Below are positions 45,290 through 56,897 of a DNA stretch of 64,000 nucleotides, piece after piece; within the stretch, counting starts at the first letter, position 1; the number at the start of each line of letters is the position of its first letter. The notes below the pieces were generated by a model that did no database searches, was not told where the DNA came from, and saw only the letters and a program-made list of their open reading frames with translations. The position numbers and the translations under genes are program-made. The stretch spans positions 38,850,446 through 38,914,445 of the forward strand of contig CM056724.1 in assembly GCA_029844215.1 (NCBI GenBank), given 5' to 3'. The stretch is from Przewalskia tangutica. Its lineage: Eukaryota > Streptophyta > Magnoliopsida > Solanales > Solanaceae.

Positions 45290-46794
45290 TTTAGTAAGAA
45301 AACTGTGTCAGGCTAAAATACGTTAAAGACATCGCTACTTGGGAGGCTACCCAACGTTTTTAATTCTATTATTTCAATTTTTGTTTTAGTTGTTTTATTT
45401 TGTCTTGAACAGTCTCACGGTCTTGGTTTCTTGTCTTATGTTTTTGGATGACAGGTGGACTGGAAGCTGACCCTAAGTGGAAAAAGGGACAAAAATGCTG
45501 AAAAGGGAGAAATTTGGCAGCAGCGCCAGAATGCAGGGCCGCGGCGCCAAAAAGTTCAGAGAGCCCTGGTGCTATGCAATTTCAAGAATTTCCTCCCAGA
45601 CCTCCATTATGACCGATGTTTTGCGTTTGTAAGTTGTCCCTTTATTGTTAGTCTTCACACATTGGGGACAATAAGTCAATTAAGTTTATGGGGGGGGGGG
45701 GGGGGAGATCTTACTTCGTTTTTGTGTTTTGTTTTTAGTCTTTTTGTTTGTTTTATGTGTTTGAGAGTCATAATTTTTTTTATGGATCATGTATGTTGTA
45801 GTGACTAAAGATATTGAGTGAATAAAGTGGGATAATGTAATGGAATTGAAAGTAGAAATATGTGTGCTTAAGTTAGATATGCCAAAAATTCATGACATCT
45901 AATTATTTGGGATATTTGTGCTTAGCCTATGTGTTGTCTGTTATGGAAAGAAATGTTGAAAATGTCTACAAAACATGTTTGCTTGTTATTTGATGCGAAA
46001 TAGTTAAGATATACATGTTTAGGAAAATGATTCAGGCATTCTTTGATAGTCCTTCTTACCGTTCATTACCTACCCTGACATAAATTATATCACTAGTCAG
46101 CCACTTTGAGCCAAAATAATATCTTTGTTTGACACCCTATGATTCCTTGATGTGCCATAAGTAATAATAGAAAATTAATGGAATGAAAAGTGTTGAAAAA
46201 GAAATAAAAAGAGAGTGAAAATTTGATACACTCCAATGAAAAATATGCAAAAGTTGAAGTTTGGGGGTTCTTGTTATTGATAATGTGTTTCATTCTCTCG
46301 AAAGAAAATAGGGGAGAAAATAGGTATGAGATTAAAAAGAAAGTCAAAAAGAAGGAAAAAAAAGTTGAATGAAAAATGCTTATGGTACATAATTGAGCCT
46401 AAATGCCTATTTTTACCTACCCCTGCCTAAGCCTACATTACAACCCTTGAAAGTCCTGATGATCTCTAATGTGTATGTCTATGATTAGTGGAGAATAACA
46501 AGTAAACAAGTCTATAGAATTTTTTGAAAGATGGAATGAAATTGACATGCATAGGTTAGGTGTTTGTATTTCCAGAAATTATGATCTAAGTGAATTTGCG
46601 AAATATCTAACTTGAAATTCTAGATTGCTAAATATTCATGCTATGTATGTTCTAACATATTATCCCAGTTTTCATCCATGATTGTGAGGCAGCACTCTAC
46701 AACTACTTGATCCATTTCATAGAGTCTTTTCTTTAGTTTTATTTTTGTTTAGTTCTTTACTCGAGGGCGAGTAAAGTGTAAGTTTGGGGGTGTT
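45290..46794 (+). other. Athila-3 3' non-coding region
   Basis: It contains the hairpin at 45338-45355 (TTGGG-AGGCTA-CCCAA, loop changed, stem kept), a GC remnant at 45520-45555, a decayed copy of the GNRA-loop hairpin near 45653, a G run at 45688-45705, the conserved block at 46379-46468, and polypurine tracts near 45683, 46256 and 46781. The last abuts the 3' LTR. The second ORF is absent. Confidence 0.7.
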
Positions 46795-48073
46795 TGTTGA
46801 GTGTATTTTAGACAAACTTTTGAGTCATTTTTAGTTAGTATTTTACTCTTTTCTTTTGCATTTAGTATAGTGTTAGGTGTGTTTTCTTTGTGTTACAACG
46901 ATCATAAAGGAGAAATATTGCTTTTGAGGATGAAATTGCACAATAAAAGGCGAAGAAATGAAGCCTAAGAAGTCCCGGGAAGCATAGAAGAAATCAGACG
47001 AAATCCGGATAAAAATACACTGTCAACCGCATGGGGTCTACAGGCATAAAGCTATGTGGCGCCAAAATGCAGGGCCACAATGCTGGAAGTACAGAGAGCT
47101 GCAGGAGTTTCGGCGCCGTGGTGCCAAAATGCAGGGCCACGACGCTGACGCGGGAATTTCCAGATTCTGGGCCTAATTTCAGAAGAGTAAAAAGGTCCGA
47201 AACGCAATTTTTCTCAGATATAAAACCCTGAAACCCTGTTATTATGAGGATCATACTTTGGAGAGGAGAAAAAAGAGGCAAGACACAATTGGAGACTTCG
47301 AATTGTTCAAGTTCATTTTCTTTCCCTTATTTTAATTTCAGTTTATGTTGGATTTTGTATTAGTTTTTAGCATGAAAATTTCTAGGAGCTAATCTCTTTA
47401 TTAGGGTTTTCCGTCGAATCACTTGAAACTCTTTTCATACAGTTAATGCATAGTTATTGATTTGTTCTTCAGCATATTAAGATCTATTCAATATTGTAGT
47501 GATTGCTTGATAATTAACTGACCATTAATTGTCATATTATATGATTTCGAATCGAGATCCGAGTGGGGAGATTTGAATATGCTGTAGTTGTTTAGACATA
47601 GGTTAAAATCGTGGACGAAAGTACCCCGATACTTGTGTAGTATTTAGGGTTATTATTCTTAATCCTCATGTGTGGTAAAATTTATCATAGAAATATAGAA
47701 GGTTTCTGCATAAGGTTGAGTTTTTATATGTCCTAACCGGAATATAGAACATGTTCGTAACCTGCTATCTTAATAAGAAGAAGAATCATTAACATTGCAT
47801 TAACACGTGAAATAGTGGATAGTTGAAGGCCCTATTTCCTTCATAACTGTTTAAAACCAAAGTATTATCATTTTTAGTTTATTTTCTGCACTTTACTTAG
47901 TTTTAATTCTTAGTTTAAAACTCTCAAACAAAATTACGGTTACCAAGTAGATACCATAGATTAGATATTCGGTACTTGATAAACCAGTCTCTGTGGACGA
48001 TAACTCGGTCTTACAGATCTTTATTACTTGAACGATACGTACACTTGCGTTAGCATACGGAAATATCGCAAAA
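46795..48073 (+). repeat. Athila-3 3' LTR
   Basis: About 1279 bases starting TGTTGAGTGTATTTTAG. It preserves the empty Athila-2 target site at about 47247-47262. GC motifs lie at 47048-47150 and a TATAAAAC box at 47219-47226. It is followed by ACAGC and the rest of the Copia-A LTR. Confidence 0.85.
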
Positions 48074-48078
48074 ACAGC

Positions 48079-48566
48079 CATATTTTTGGGTTTCCAACGG
48101 TCAGACACTGTCTCGTCAGCGCCACGACGCTTCAGCTCCAGTAGCCAAATAGGGAATTAGCGTCGCGGCTCAGTCAGTGGGGCGTCGCGGCGCCGCGACC
48201 CTGGTGGTGGTGGCGCTGCGGTGCTCCGGCTCCGCCATGACGCCGCGACCCTTTTCCAACCTGGTTCGATCTTACACATCGTACACTTCTTCCTTCATTT
48301 ACCAACGTGGAACACGTGTCATTTTGCCAATAACCATCCATCATTCTATGTATCAAACGTTTCACTTACGTACCAATATCTCTTTCACTAATGAAATTTA
48401 CGATATTTGGCACTACGTGTGCACGTGTGTGGAAACGATGTTTCCGACGTGCGGGATCCCAATTGTTCGAGTCATAAGTAATGAGTTAAACTTATTTCCA
48501 CATTTAGTAAATTTTCAACAATTATCTGGCTTGAGGGAAATAATCCTCATATTGCTCTTCCTCACA
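48079..48566 (-). repeat. Copia-A right (5') LTR, part 2
   Basis: Continuation of 17925-18598 after Athila-3. It begins with the CATATTTTTGGG segment shared with 1504-1530, runs through a GC-rich part (48105-48250), and probably ends at CTCACA (48561-48566), which would give the minus-strand LTR the start TGTGAG. The end is uncertain because no target-site duplication was recognised. Confidence 0.6.
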
Positions 48567-49507
48567 GAAGAGTGAGATACAAGATTTAATTTTGATGTAT
48601 ATTTTATACTTGTAAATATAAATAGTAACTTGAATTTTTGCTCGAGAAGTATTATTTTCCTGAAATTTGAGAGAAAATTTTAAAATCCAAGGGAATATAT
48701 TATTTCTACATAGTTATATAGTATTATACATTATTATACAAAGTATATACATTATTTATATATCATATATAATGTGTATTCATACATTATTATAAAAAGT
48801 ATATACAGTATTTATATATCATATATATAATGTGTATGTAATGTATAATAGTGTATAAAGATGTATATGTAAAGTTACAAAGTTGAGCAATTCATATATA
48901 GCTATACATTACATATACATTATTCGTACACCGATGATACAGTGGGCTACATGACTCTAAACTAGATGTGTGGTTTGTATATATGGGTTATTTCCCCATA
49001 TTTTTTTAGAAGCCACGATTTGTAAGTTTGAACAAGTTGTACATTAGTTTCTTAAAAATTCCACTAAAATTAATTCTTTATTTTCCTTTTAAAAATGAGG
49101 CACTCTTTGTTTATCAAAACACTTCTGAAACAAAATATTTTGATGGGTCTAGGCCCAACACTTTCTTCAGTTTCAGTCTGTTTATTTTCGCTATTCGTTC
49201 TAATGGTATCTGCATCGAGATTTAATCTAAAATTCTAAGGGATTCCAATAACACATCAACATGTTTATACAAATACAATTAGCTGAAATATAACAAGAAA
49301 GTAAAGTGAGCTGATGGGTATACTAAGCTCATTAGCATAAAATAGCAATTTCTATCCATATACAAAATAGCATACAAGAAGGATAGAAGAGACAGGTGCA
49401 GACCAGTCCAATAGCATAACTAACAGCCTTGATAATCCATTGATATACATGATGCAAACCATTATACACGTGAAATATGTATAACGATGTATACCTATTT
49501 GTATATC
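48567..49507. other. AT-rich spacer
   Basis: No gene is supported. It is AT-rich with a short tandem repeat (48726-48838) and simple TA-rich stretches. It separates the large nest from Copia-B. Confidence 0.6.
48726..48838. repeat. Tandem repeat, two units of 57 bp
   Basis: Two AT-rich units (48726 and 48783) share TACATTATTATA, AAGTATATAC and TTTATATATCATATAT segments. Confidence 0.8.
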
Positions 49508-49512
49508 CTGTA

Positions 49513-49753
49513 TGAAAGAATTAATCCCTTGATTATTCTTATTAATGAAAGACATATTACAATAGGAGAATCATATTCATACTTTCATTTAAAACCCTAT
49601 TCTATATGAAGAATAATTATACATTTTTGATAATTTTACAATTCTAATTATGGTACAAGTCTAATACCAAATATACAGAAAATCAATCACTGTACACGGA
49701 CAAGGGCCGCGGCGCTGGATGGCAAGGACCGCGGTGCTGGGCTTCATTTAACA
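49513..49753 (-). repeat. Copia-B 3' LTR
   Basis: 241 bases. Relative to the other LTR it has a tandem duplication of a GC motif (GGGCCGCGGCGCTGG and GGACCGCGGTGCTGG) and lacks some AT-rich bases. Confidence 0.9.
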
Positions 49754-49794
49754 CACACCCGCAGTCATAGCGGGCGGTCTTCGTACGCTGAGAC

Positions 49795-51240
49795 TGTCTC
49801 TAAAATCTTCAAAAAGGAATGAGGGAAGACCCTTTGTAAAAATATTTGCAATTTGATATCTGGAAGGGACATGACAAACGCGTACTTGTCATTTAGCTAC
49901 CTCCTCTCGAACAAAGTGAATATCCATCTCTATGTGTTTAGTACGCTGGTGCTGAACTGGATTACCAGAAAGGTAGATGACACTTATATTGTCACAATAT
50001 ACTTAGGTAGCTTTCTCAATAGGACAATGAATCTATAAAAGTAGATTTCGTAACCAACATGACTCAGAAACAACATTGACTACCCCTCGATACTCGGCCT
50101 CTACACTTGAACGTGAAAGCATGAATTGACGCTTGGCAGACCATGAGACCAAGTTATTTCTTAAGAACATGCAATAACCAGACGTAGACCATCTGGTGTC
50201 AGGACAACCACCCCAATCAGCATCTGTATATGAGACAAGTGTAGACGTCGACGAAGGATACAAATGCAAGTCATAATCAAGTGTTCCCTGAATGTACCTA
50301 AGAATGCGTTTGAGCGCATTCATATGTTCAACTCTAGGATCATGTATAAACAAACACACTTGTTGTACGACATATGTAATATCAGGTCGCGTGAATGTAA
50401 GATACTGAAGGGCGCCTGCAAGACTACGATAGCGGGTCGGATCCTCATAGAAATAACCAGCTGCAGAACCCAATTTGGGTTTAGTATCAACTGGAGTAGA
50501 AATGGACTTACACGATGACATCTCAGTCCTCTCAATGATTTCTGATGCATACTTCCTATGTGATAAGAACAATCCACATGCATGACGAGTAACAACAATC
50601 CCCAAGAAATAACTCAATGGACCCAAGTACTTCATGGCAAACTCAGAACTGAGCATTGTCATAATAGACTTTCGCAAAGCATCGGAAGAGGCAGTCAAAA
50701 TAATATCATCCACATATAATATAATATAATATAAGCCATCGAAGAACCGCGACGATATATGAATAATGAATTATCAAACCTGCTGTGAGAAAAACCCATA
50801 GTCGAAACATAATCAGCAAACCTCTTTACCAAGCTCGTGGAGACTGCTTAAGCCCATACAATGACTTCTTCAACAAACAAACATGATTAGGATATCTAGT
50901 ATTCCTAAACTCCAAGGGCTGATGCATATACACTGTCTCCTTGAGATCACCATGTAGGAACACATTCTTCAAATCTAACTGATGAATGGGCCATGATTTT
51001 GAAAGAGCCAAGCTTAGCACAGTGCGAATGGTAGCCGGCTTAACCACCGGGCTAAATATTTCACCACAATCCACACCAACCTGCAGAGTCTTACCATCAC
51101 ATACAAGACGAGCCTTATGTCTTGCAAATGAACCATCAGAATTTTCCTTATGAACAAAAATCCACATAGACCGAATAATATTAACACCAGATGGATGAGG
51201 TACCAACTCTCACGTCTTATTTTCAATAAGAGTATTATAT
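49795..51240 (-). pseudogene. Copia-B RT and RNase H
   Basis: RT makes element cDNA and RNase H removes the RNA strand. The upstream RT part (51206-50826) has DGSFARHKARLV, DCGEIFSPVVKPATIR, QLDLKNVFLHGDL and KKSLYGLKQSPRAW. After a shift the catalytic YVDDIIL is at about 50700-50720, preceded by a TAT repeat. Then come SYFLGIVV, RSLAGALQYLTFTRPDI and the RNase H block YTDADWGGCPDTR with SRSSVEAEYR (to 50033). The C-terminal end with an ANIFTKGLPS-like block continues in another frame to about 49795. At least two frameshifts break it. Confidence 0.85.
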
Positions 51241-51742
51241 TCATCGGTCATGATAATTTTTCAATTAGGGTCATTAAGGCAGACACGTGATTACGGGGTA
51301 AGAGTGATTTAAGAACATTAGAATTTAAATTAAAATGTCTTTTTGGTTTAAAATACCCCATTGACTGTGAGTGACTGGACCATGACTCTGGGATGGATTG
51401 GGTGGAAATTTTGAGAATTTTCGGAAATTTCCATTGAAGGCGTCGCGGCGTCGAGGTCTAGGGCTGCGGTGCCTGATGAACAGTGATCTCTGGAATTTTG
51501 GCACCACGACGCATCCCCAAAAGGCCGCGGCGCTGACGACGATGAAAAATTATTTTGGTTACTGGAAGATTGGAGCTGCGGCGGTGGCAAGATGGTTACG
51601 AAACTTAGTTCTTGCACGATAGCGCGCGGCTCTCACAATAACGTGGCTGGAGACGAACTTTGTGACAGATCTGAAAAATGACGGAGAATATAGAGGGAGA
51701 TATCATCATAAAAAAAATCATACGAACTAGTCATGAGTTTTT

Positions 51743-52690
51743 CTACTTTAGAGAAAGGGAATTGGGATTCATCAAAGAGAACATGACGACTAATGATGAT
51801 TCATTTCGAAGACAAATCAAAGCATTTATAACCACAGTGATTTGACGGATAACCCAAAAATACACAAGGAGTAGAACGTGTCTGAAGTTTGTTGATTGTG
51901 GTGGATGAAAATAGTGGATAACATAAGCATCTGAAGACCCTAAGATGAGAATACGAAGGAGTCTTATTGTATAATACTTGAAGAGGGAATAATATGTCAA
52001 AACTTTAGAGGAAAAAATATTAAGTATATTTGTAGCCATTTGTAGCGCATGATGCCAAAACAACGGAGGGGCGGAAGAATGAACCAATAAGGTGCGGATA
52101 ATGTTGTTAATGGTACGAATTTTTCGTTCAACTTTTCATTTTACGAAGACGTATGAGGAGAAAAACAAAAATTTATCCCATATTGAGCACAAGACTCCCT
52201 AAACTCCCCATTATCATACTCTTTACCATTATCACATTTAATGTTTTTTATTTCCCGTTCGAATTGAGTTCTTATGAAATCTCTAAATTTTACGAAGATG
52301 GAAAAAACTTGAGATTTTTTCGCAATTGGAAACGTCCATAAAAAATTAGAATAATCATCCAAGAATAAAACATAATATCGATGACCCATAGAACTAAGAA
52401 CGAGAGATGTCCATAAATCGCTATGAATAATATCAAATGGCATTGAAGTATGAGAATTCAAAGCTACAAACGACAACTTAATAATTTTTCCTAAAGAACA
52501 AGATTGACAATTTGGAGTACTACGCGTACCCTTACAGGAAATATACTTATTTTTATCTAAAACAGACAAAATAGACGATCCCGGATGACCTGGACGAGCA
52601 TGCCACAAGGAAGTAGCAAGAGCTGCAAAAGTGGATGGCATAGTTTGACGCGAGATGCTGAGACTCAGTGTGATCGGATAAAGATCCCCC
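51743..52690 (-). pseudogene. Copia-B integrase, frameshifted
   Basis: The pre-integrase zinc region is visible as HARPGHPG and NCQSCSLGK, followed by the integrase core HSDLWTS, LDDYSNFLWTFP and KCDNGKEYDN, which supply the first two catalytic Asp positions. The third catalytic region lies past a frameshift near 52140; 51743-52087 carries the FWHHALQMATNI block in a frame with stops around it. The linker to RT (51300-51640) reads SSSSAPRPFGDAS and is interrupted by stops; it includes GC-rich words similar to the LTR motif. Confidence 0.8.
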
Positions 52691-52701
52691 CTACTGTCAC
52701 T

Positions 52702-53553
52702 AGGGGTGCACAAAGTCGATCTGGGACGGACCGGACGAACGGACGGACCGAGGACCGGCAGGATTATCGGACCGGCCGGACCGAATTTCGGTCGGTCGGT
52801 CGGCCCGGTCAATTCGGTCGTCGGGTTTTGACCGATTGGACCGAATTTGATTTTCCCCAGCCCCCAACCAACCAGCCCCAGCCCCAGCCCCGCCAGCGGA
52901 CGTATTGACATATGAAATATAGGTTGTAAATTGATCAAACTTTATACGGTCATAACTTTGCGCTCGGACGTCCGTTTTACCTAATTTTTTTTCTGATTTC
53001 GCGTATTTTTTCGATACGGGGGTGGCCAAACTGCATTAGCAGTTTGATTCCTCCGATTTCTCCAAAAACGTCCATCTTGCCCCTCAATTTCTCTTTTCCC
53101 CCAAATCGTTACGTTTTTCTCATTTTCAAATCTAAATATCTTGCGATGTACAATAGATTTCAACGTAAAAATTTCGTGGCACCGCGTCCGAGAATGTCAA
53201 TTTCAGTATTGGTAATTCAATTTTAAAAAATAAAGCAGGCCGGAACAGGCAGGAATTATATAATGTTATATATTAGAAATTTAGAAAATTAGGAATTATA
53301 TATATTAGGAATTTAGAAAATTATAAATTATATATATTATATATATTAGGAATTATATAATTCAATATATTATATATATATATATATATATTATAAAAAA
53401 ATAAAAAAATAAAAAATATTTTATTCAGAACTGATAGGACCGGTTGACGGACCGAAAACCGAATTATTAAAAAACACGGACCGAAGACCGGACCGAATTT
53501 CTCGGTCCGGTTCGGTCCGGTCCGATTTTTCGGGCCGAAATTTATGCCACTAG
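52702..53553. mobile_element. hAT-like non-autonomous element with GC-rich ends
   Basis: It begins AGGGGTGCACAAA and ends TTTATGCCACTAG, imperfect terminal inverted repeats. An 8-base duplication with one difference flanks it: CTGTCACT at 52694-52701 and CTATCACT at 53554-53561, the size typical of hAT elements. Both subterminal regions are packed with GGACCGG/CCGGTCCG words in opposite orientation (52727-52830 and 53450-53530), and the middle is AT-rich with a TA repeat near 53340-53390. No transposase is encoded. It splits Copia-B between the protease and the integrase. Confidence 0.7.
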
Positions 53554-53561
53554 CTATCACT

Positions 53562-53977
53562 TTCGTGAGAGAACTCCCTGTCTTGAAATCCTTCACAGAA
53601 AACTCAAACGGATCAAAATCAATAGAAATCCAATTATCATTGGAGAATTTACGGGCAAACACCAAATGTTTAATTAGTTTTGGGGCATGGAGGTTATTTT
53701 TCAAGACAAGTGTTGGATGAGGAGGGGACAAAGTTTTATTATCATAACCCTTAATTGGAATAAAATTGTCATTACCAACAATTATACCACGATTACCGCT
53801 CAAATTGGAATAAGACGAGAGAGTACCTTGGTCGGATGTCATGTGAGTAGTGGCGTCTGTGTCCATGTACCAATTAGGGTCCGGTTGAGTCAAGCCAATC
53901 GTGTGCATCGCGACTTCAATGTCGGTGTGTGTGGGTCTTGTTGCGTGATGAGCTTGAGATGGGTGAGGCCCGAGCAT
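53562..53977 (-). pseudogene. Copia-B protease
   Basis: The protease that would process Gag-Pol. NWYMDTDATTHMTSD is visible, then LHAPKLIKHLVFARKF and FSVKDF. The catalytic triplet reads D-T-D where an active aspartic protease has D-T-G or D-S-G, so it is likely inactive. The frame runs into the hAT-like insertion at its 3' side. Confidence 0.75.
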
Positions 53978-54945
53978 TCCAGACTGCTGCCCTGGCCCAT
54001 AATCTGATCTGAAACCCTGAGCTTGATCCGAAAACTGCCCCAGGAATAAGCGGCGTTGGCCTGGGCTGAGACGGCGGTGCCGCGGCGATGTACTGTGCTG
54101 GGACCCACTGCCACCGTCCAGGGGCCCATTGTGGCCTTTATACCTTTTGTTGCTGTTGACCCGCCACCGTTTCGATTACCTCCGTTGTTCCCACCGCGAT
54201 TCTTGCCATTATTTTTCCAATTTTGGCCCTTCTTACCACCACCGTTGTTGTGATTTTGGGTCACGTTGGCTGGATTGGACGGGGAAAATTTGAAGCAGTC
54301 ATCATAACGACGGGGCTAGTCCCAATAGACGTCTTTTTAGCCAAACCTGCTTCCTCCAAAGTGAGCATGGAGCGGGCTTGATAGAATTCCGGCAGTGGGT
54401 TACTTTGACGAATAACCGAAGCAACCCCGGTATAGGCTTCAGACATACCGACAACCATCTGAAGACGAGACGACTATTAGTAACAGGAGCACCCACATTG
54501 TGAAGTTGATTTGCCAAGTCTTTGAGGCGTCTACAATAAGAAGAAACGTTAGGAAAACTCGCCATAGCAACTTGGAAAAATTCCTACTCAAGGATAACAA
54601 TTCGAGAATGACTGTTATCTTGGAAGATATCACGTAATCGATTCCACGTCGCCATAGCTGTGGAGTTGGGTTCCATAATAGTCTGTAAAAGGTCCAAGGA
54701 TCTAGTGACATAAATCTACTGGAGAACCTTTGCATTAAGCATGACTCATAAGTTTGGATCTGCTGCTTTGGTGGGCACAACTGTTGTAGACGTAGACGCC
54801 GCCGTATCACCCTCGTTGGAGGAGCTGGAGGGATGATGTGGTGAAGAACTTGATGTGTCATAGCATGAATCTTGAATAATTCCGCCCACATCCCATATTG
54901 GACGATTTCTAGGTCAAGAACAATAGGGAGAACACTCTTAATGTT
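53978..54945 (-). pseudogene. Copia-B gag, frameshifted
   Basis: The N-terminal part has WAELFKIHA and LHHIIPP near 54891, followed in other frames by the helical gag region with FPNVSSYCRRLKDLANQL (54565-54302). The C-terminal part is a Gly/Asn-rich stretch (NNGGGKKGQNWKNN, 54264 onward) without a CCHC zinc knuckle. At least two frameshifts. The leader to the primer site occupies 54946-55160 and has no coding. Confidence 0.7.
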
Positions 54946-55161
54946 AGAAACTGCGAGGGCAGGATGAAAAGTGTTTTTATCAAGTCATGGTGAATAGAAC
55001 AACTTTGGACAAGATTTTGAGGGGAGAGGAGTTTTCGGAAGTTGCAGAAATCCGAGGGGGGGGGGTCGGAAATTTCATAAAATCTGAGGGGTGGGAGGGT
55101 TCTTTGTGTCACGGTATTTCGAGAAAGAAGTGAGAAGCGAAAGCAAGGAAAATTACCTAGA

Positions 55162-55173
55162 CTCTTGATACCA
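55162..55173 (-). promoter_or_regulatory. Primer-binding site, initiator tRNA-Met type (Copia-B)
   Basis: The minus strand reads TGGTATCAAGAG directly after the LTR end, close to the common copia primer site TGGTATCAGAGC. Confidence 0.85.
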
Positions 55174-55409
55174 TGAAAGAATTAATCCCTTGATTATTCT
55201 TATTGATGAAAGACATAAAATATATACAAGTTACAATATGAGAATCCTATTCCTACTTTACATCTAAAACTCTATTCTATATGAAGAATAATTATACACC
55301 ACTTACAGTAATATTACAATTCTAATTATGGTACAAGTCTAATACCAAATATACAGAAAATCAATCACTGTACAAGGACAAGGGTCGCGGCGCTGGGCTT
55401 CATTTAACA
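55174..55409 (-). repeat. Copia-B 5' LTR
   Basis: 236 bases, ending at the left beside the primer site and starting TGTTAAATG at the right on the minus strand. It holds one GC motif (GGGTCGCGGCGCTGG) at about 55383-55398. Confidence 0.9.
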
Positions 55410-55414
55410 CTGTA

Positions 55415-56747
55415 TATCATGAGATATCAGCTTAGCGCGCATGGGAAGAAGAAATCAGTTAGGACGTGTGCACAATATTATTTGTAATCAGTCTCATATA
55501 CTTACTTTGGATATACCTGATATACAATGAGTATCATTTGTAAGAAGAAATCATTTGGGATGTGCACTATTATTTGTAATCACTCATATACTTTGGATAT
55601 ACCTTGATATAAAATGAGTATACATTTGTATACTTGAACATATGCAGAATATATGTTTACCCATGTATACTCAAACAGTACATCTAAAAAATATTGGGTC
55701 ACATATTGAGCATATTAATGAGGGCAAAAGATGACAGACAGTGTCATGAATACACAGAACTATAAGCAAGAATTGGTTGATTAAATGAAAGCACATTCAG
55801 AGAATAAAAAAGGGCACACACACAGATATACTACTTCAATACTTCTTCAGCAAGGTCAAACAACACATTTACATGAGGAAGTATCACAAGGGAGGAAAAG
55901 GGTATAGACTTAAACAAATATACTTATCAACACAAAAAGAAAATTAACACATTTTGAATATACTGGATACCCTACTGACATGCAAAGTTGGATATCTATC
56001 TTGAATGAGACACTGAAGAACAGAAATCTTATCAAAAGCACAGTAGCAAAGGTCATTTTTTTGCAAATATAGGGAGGGAATAAATCAAACACAAACAAAG
56101 ATAAGTGCTACATCTACCCAGTATGTAGATATTTGGGAATGAGGCACACACACAGAGAAGTCTCTATGGTCTCTTTCAATCAAGATGGAATGGACCCGGT
56201 ATGACCTATTATTAACCAGGCCCACTTAATTGACCTAAGAAATGCACATACAGATTCCCTTTTACCATAATGGGACTCAATCCCTACATAGAAACAGTTT
56301 GAATAAGTATGCACTAGCTTCAGACACATTCTAAACAGGCAACATGGTATAGTACAGTCTTCTAGTCAGTAGTCTCTCAGATTATAGTTAGGAATGATAT
56401 GGAAGAAAAACTTATCTAATGAGATGGTTTCTAAAAGTCTAATTTTGATTATAAAAATTAAATTACTGAAAAATTGGTATGATAATTTTTTTATAAAATA
56501 ACCTCTCCAACCATACCATTCACACCCTTACTTACAATTATTATCATGTCCATGTTATATGATACTAGTCCTTAGCCTCCTTTAATATAGAACATTAATC
56601 CTATTCGCTGTTGGCGCACTTTAAAAATTTGAAACCTTATACAGTTCTATGGGGTTTTACGTATAATTTGCTCATGTGTCCCATCTTATATTTAAACATG
56701 AAATAAAGACATAAAATGACTGATGTGGCTCATTTTAAACATATAAG
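55415..56747. other. Spacer with a two-unit tandem repeat
   Basis: No gene is supported. Apart from the tandem repeat at 55446-55629 it is AT-rich and unremarkable. Short antisense frames near 55910-56098 show no family resemblance. Confidence 0.55.
55446..55629. repeat. Tandem repeat, two units of about 90 bp
   Basis: Two units (55446 and 55541) share AAGAAGAAATCA, TATTATTTGTAATCA, CTTTGGATATACC and AATGAGTAT segments, with small indels. Confidence 0.8.
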
Positions 56748-56897
56748 GATCGTTTGGTCGGATTCATTAGAGAAACTAATGTATGTATTAACTTTGGTAT
56801 TACTAATCTCTTGTCCGGTATACTTTTTCAAGTATTAGTTATACAACCTATTTTGTATTATCCTATGTATAACTAATAAATAACAAACCATAATAAA

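Larger units (their letters stand above)
18599..48073 (+). mobile_element. Athila-3: non-autonomous Athila, host of three insertions
   Basis: The 5' LTR starts TGTTGAGTGTATTTTAG at 18599 and a 3' LTR starting with the same sequence runs 46795-48073. ACAGC is repeated at 18594-18598 and 48074-48078 and is taken as the target-site duplication; the LTR 3' end could differ by one to three bases because of an A run. Removing Athila-2, solo LTR G2 and the Athila-4 cluster leaves about 7 kb with LTRs, tRNA-Asp-type primer site, gag-protease and a long non-coding 3' region, but no RT, RNase H, integrase or second ORF. It is older than Athila-2, which sits in its LTR. Confidence 0.85.
49513..55409 (-). 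mobile_element. Copia-B: Ty1-copia element with hAT insertion
   Basis: Minus-strand element with LTRs at 49513-49753 and 55174-55409 (TGAAAGAATT to CATTTAACA as read on the plus strand) and a perfect 5-base target-site duplication CTGTA at 49508-49512 and 55410-55414. Primer site, gag, protease, integrase and RT/RNase H follow in copia order but are frameshifted. The LTRs differ by several indels and substitutions, so it is older than Copia-C. An 852-base hAT-like element lies between protease and integrase. Confidence 0.9.

Noticed and set aside
45660..45710. Long G run (also 25256-25268) as a possible G-quadruplex or control element
   Set aside because: Run length differs among copies of the same tract, which is most simply slippage or sequencing error in a polypurine tract.
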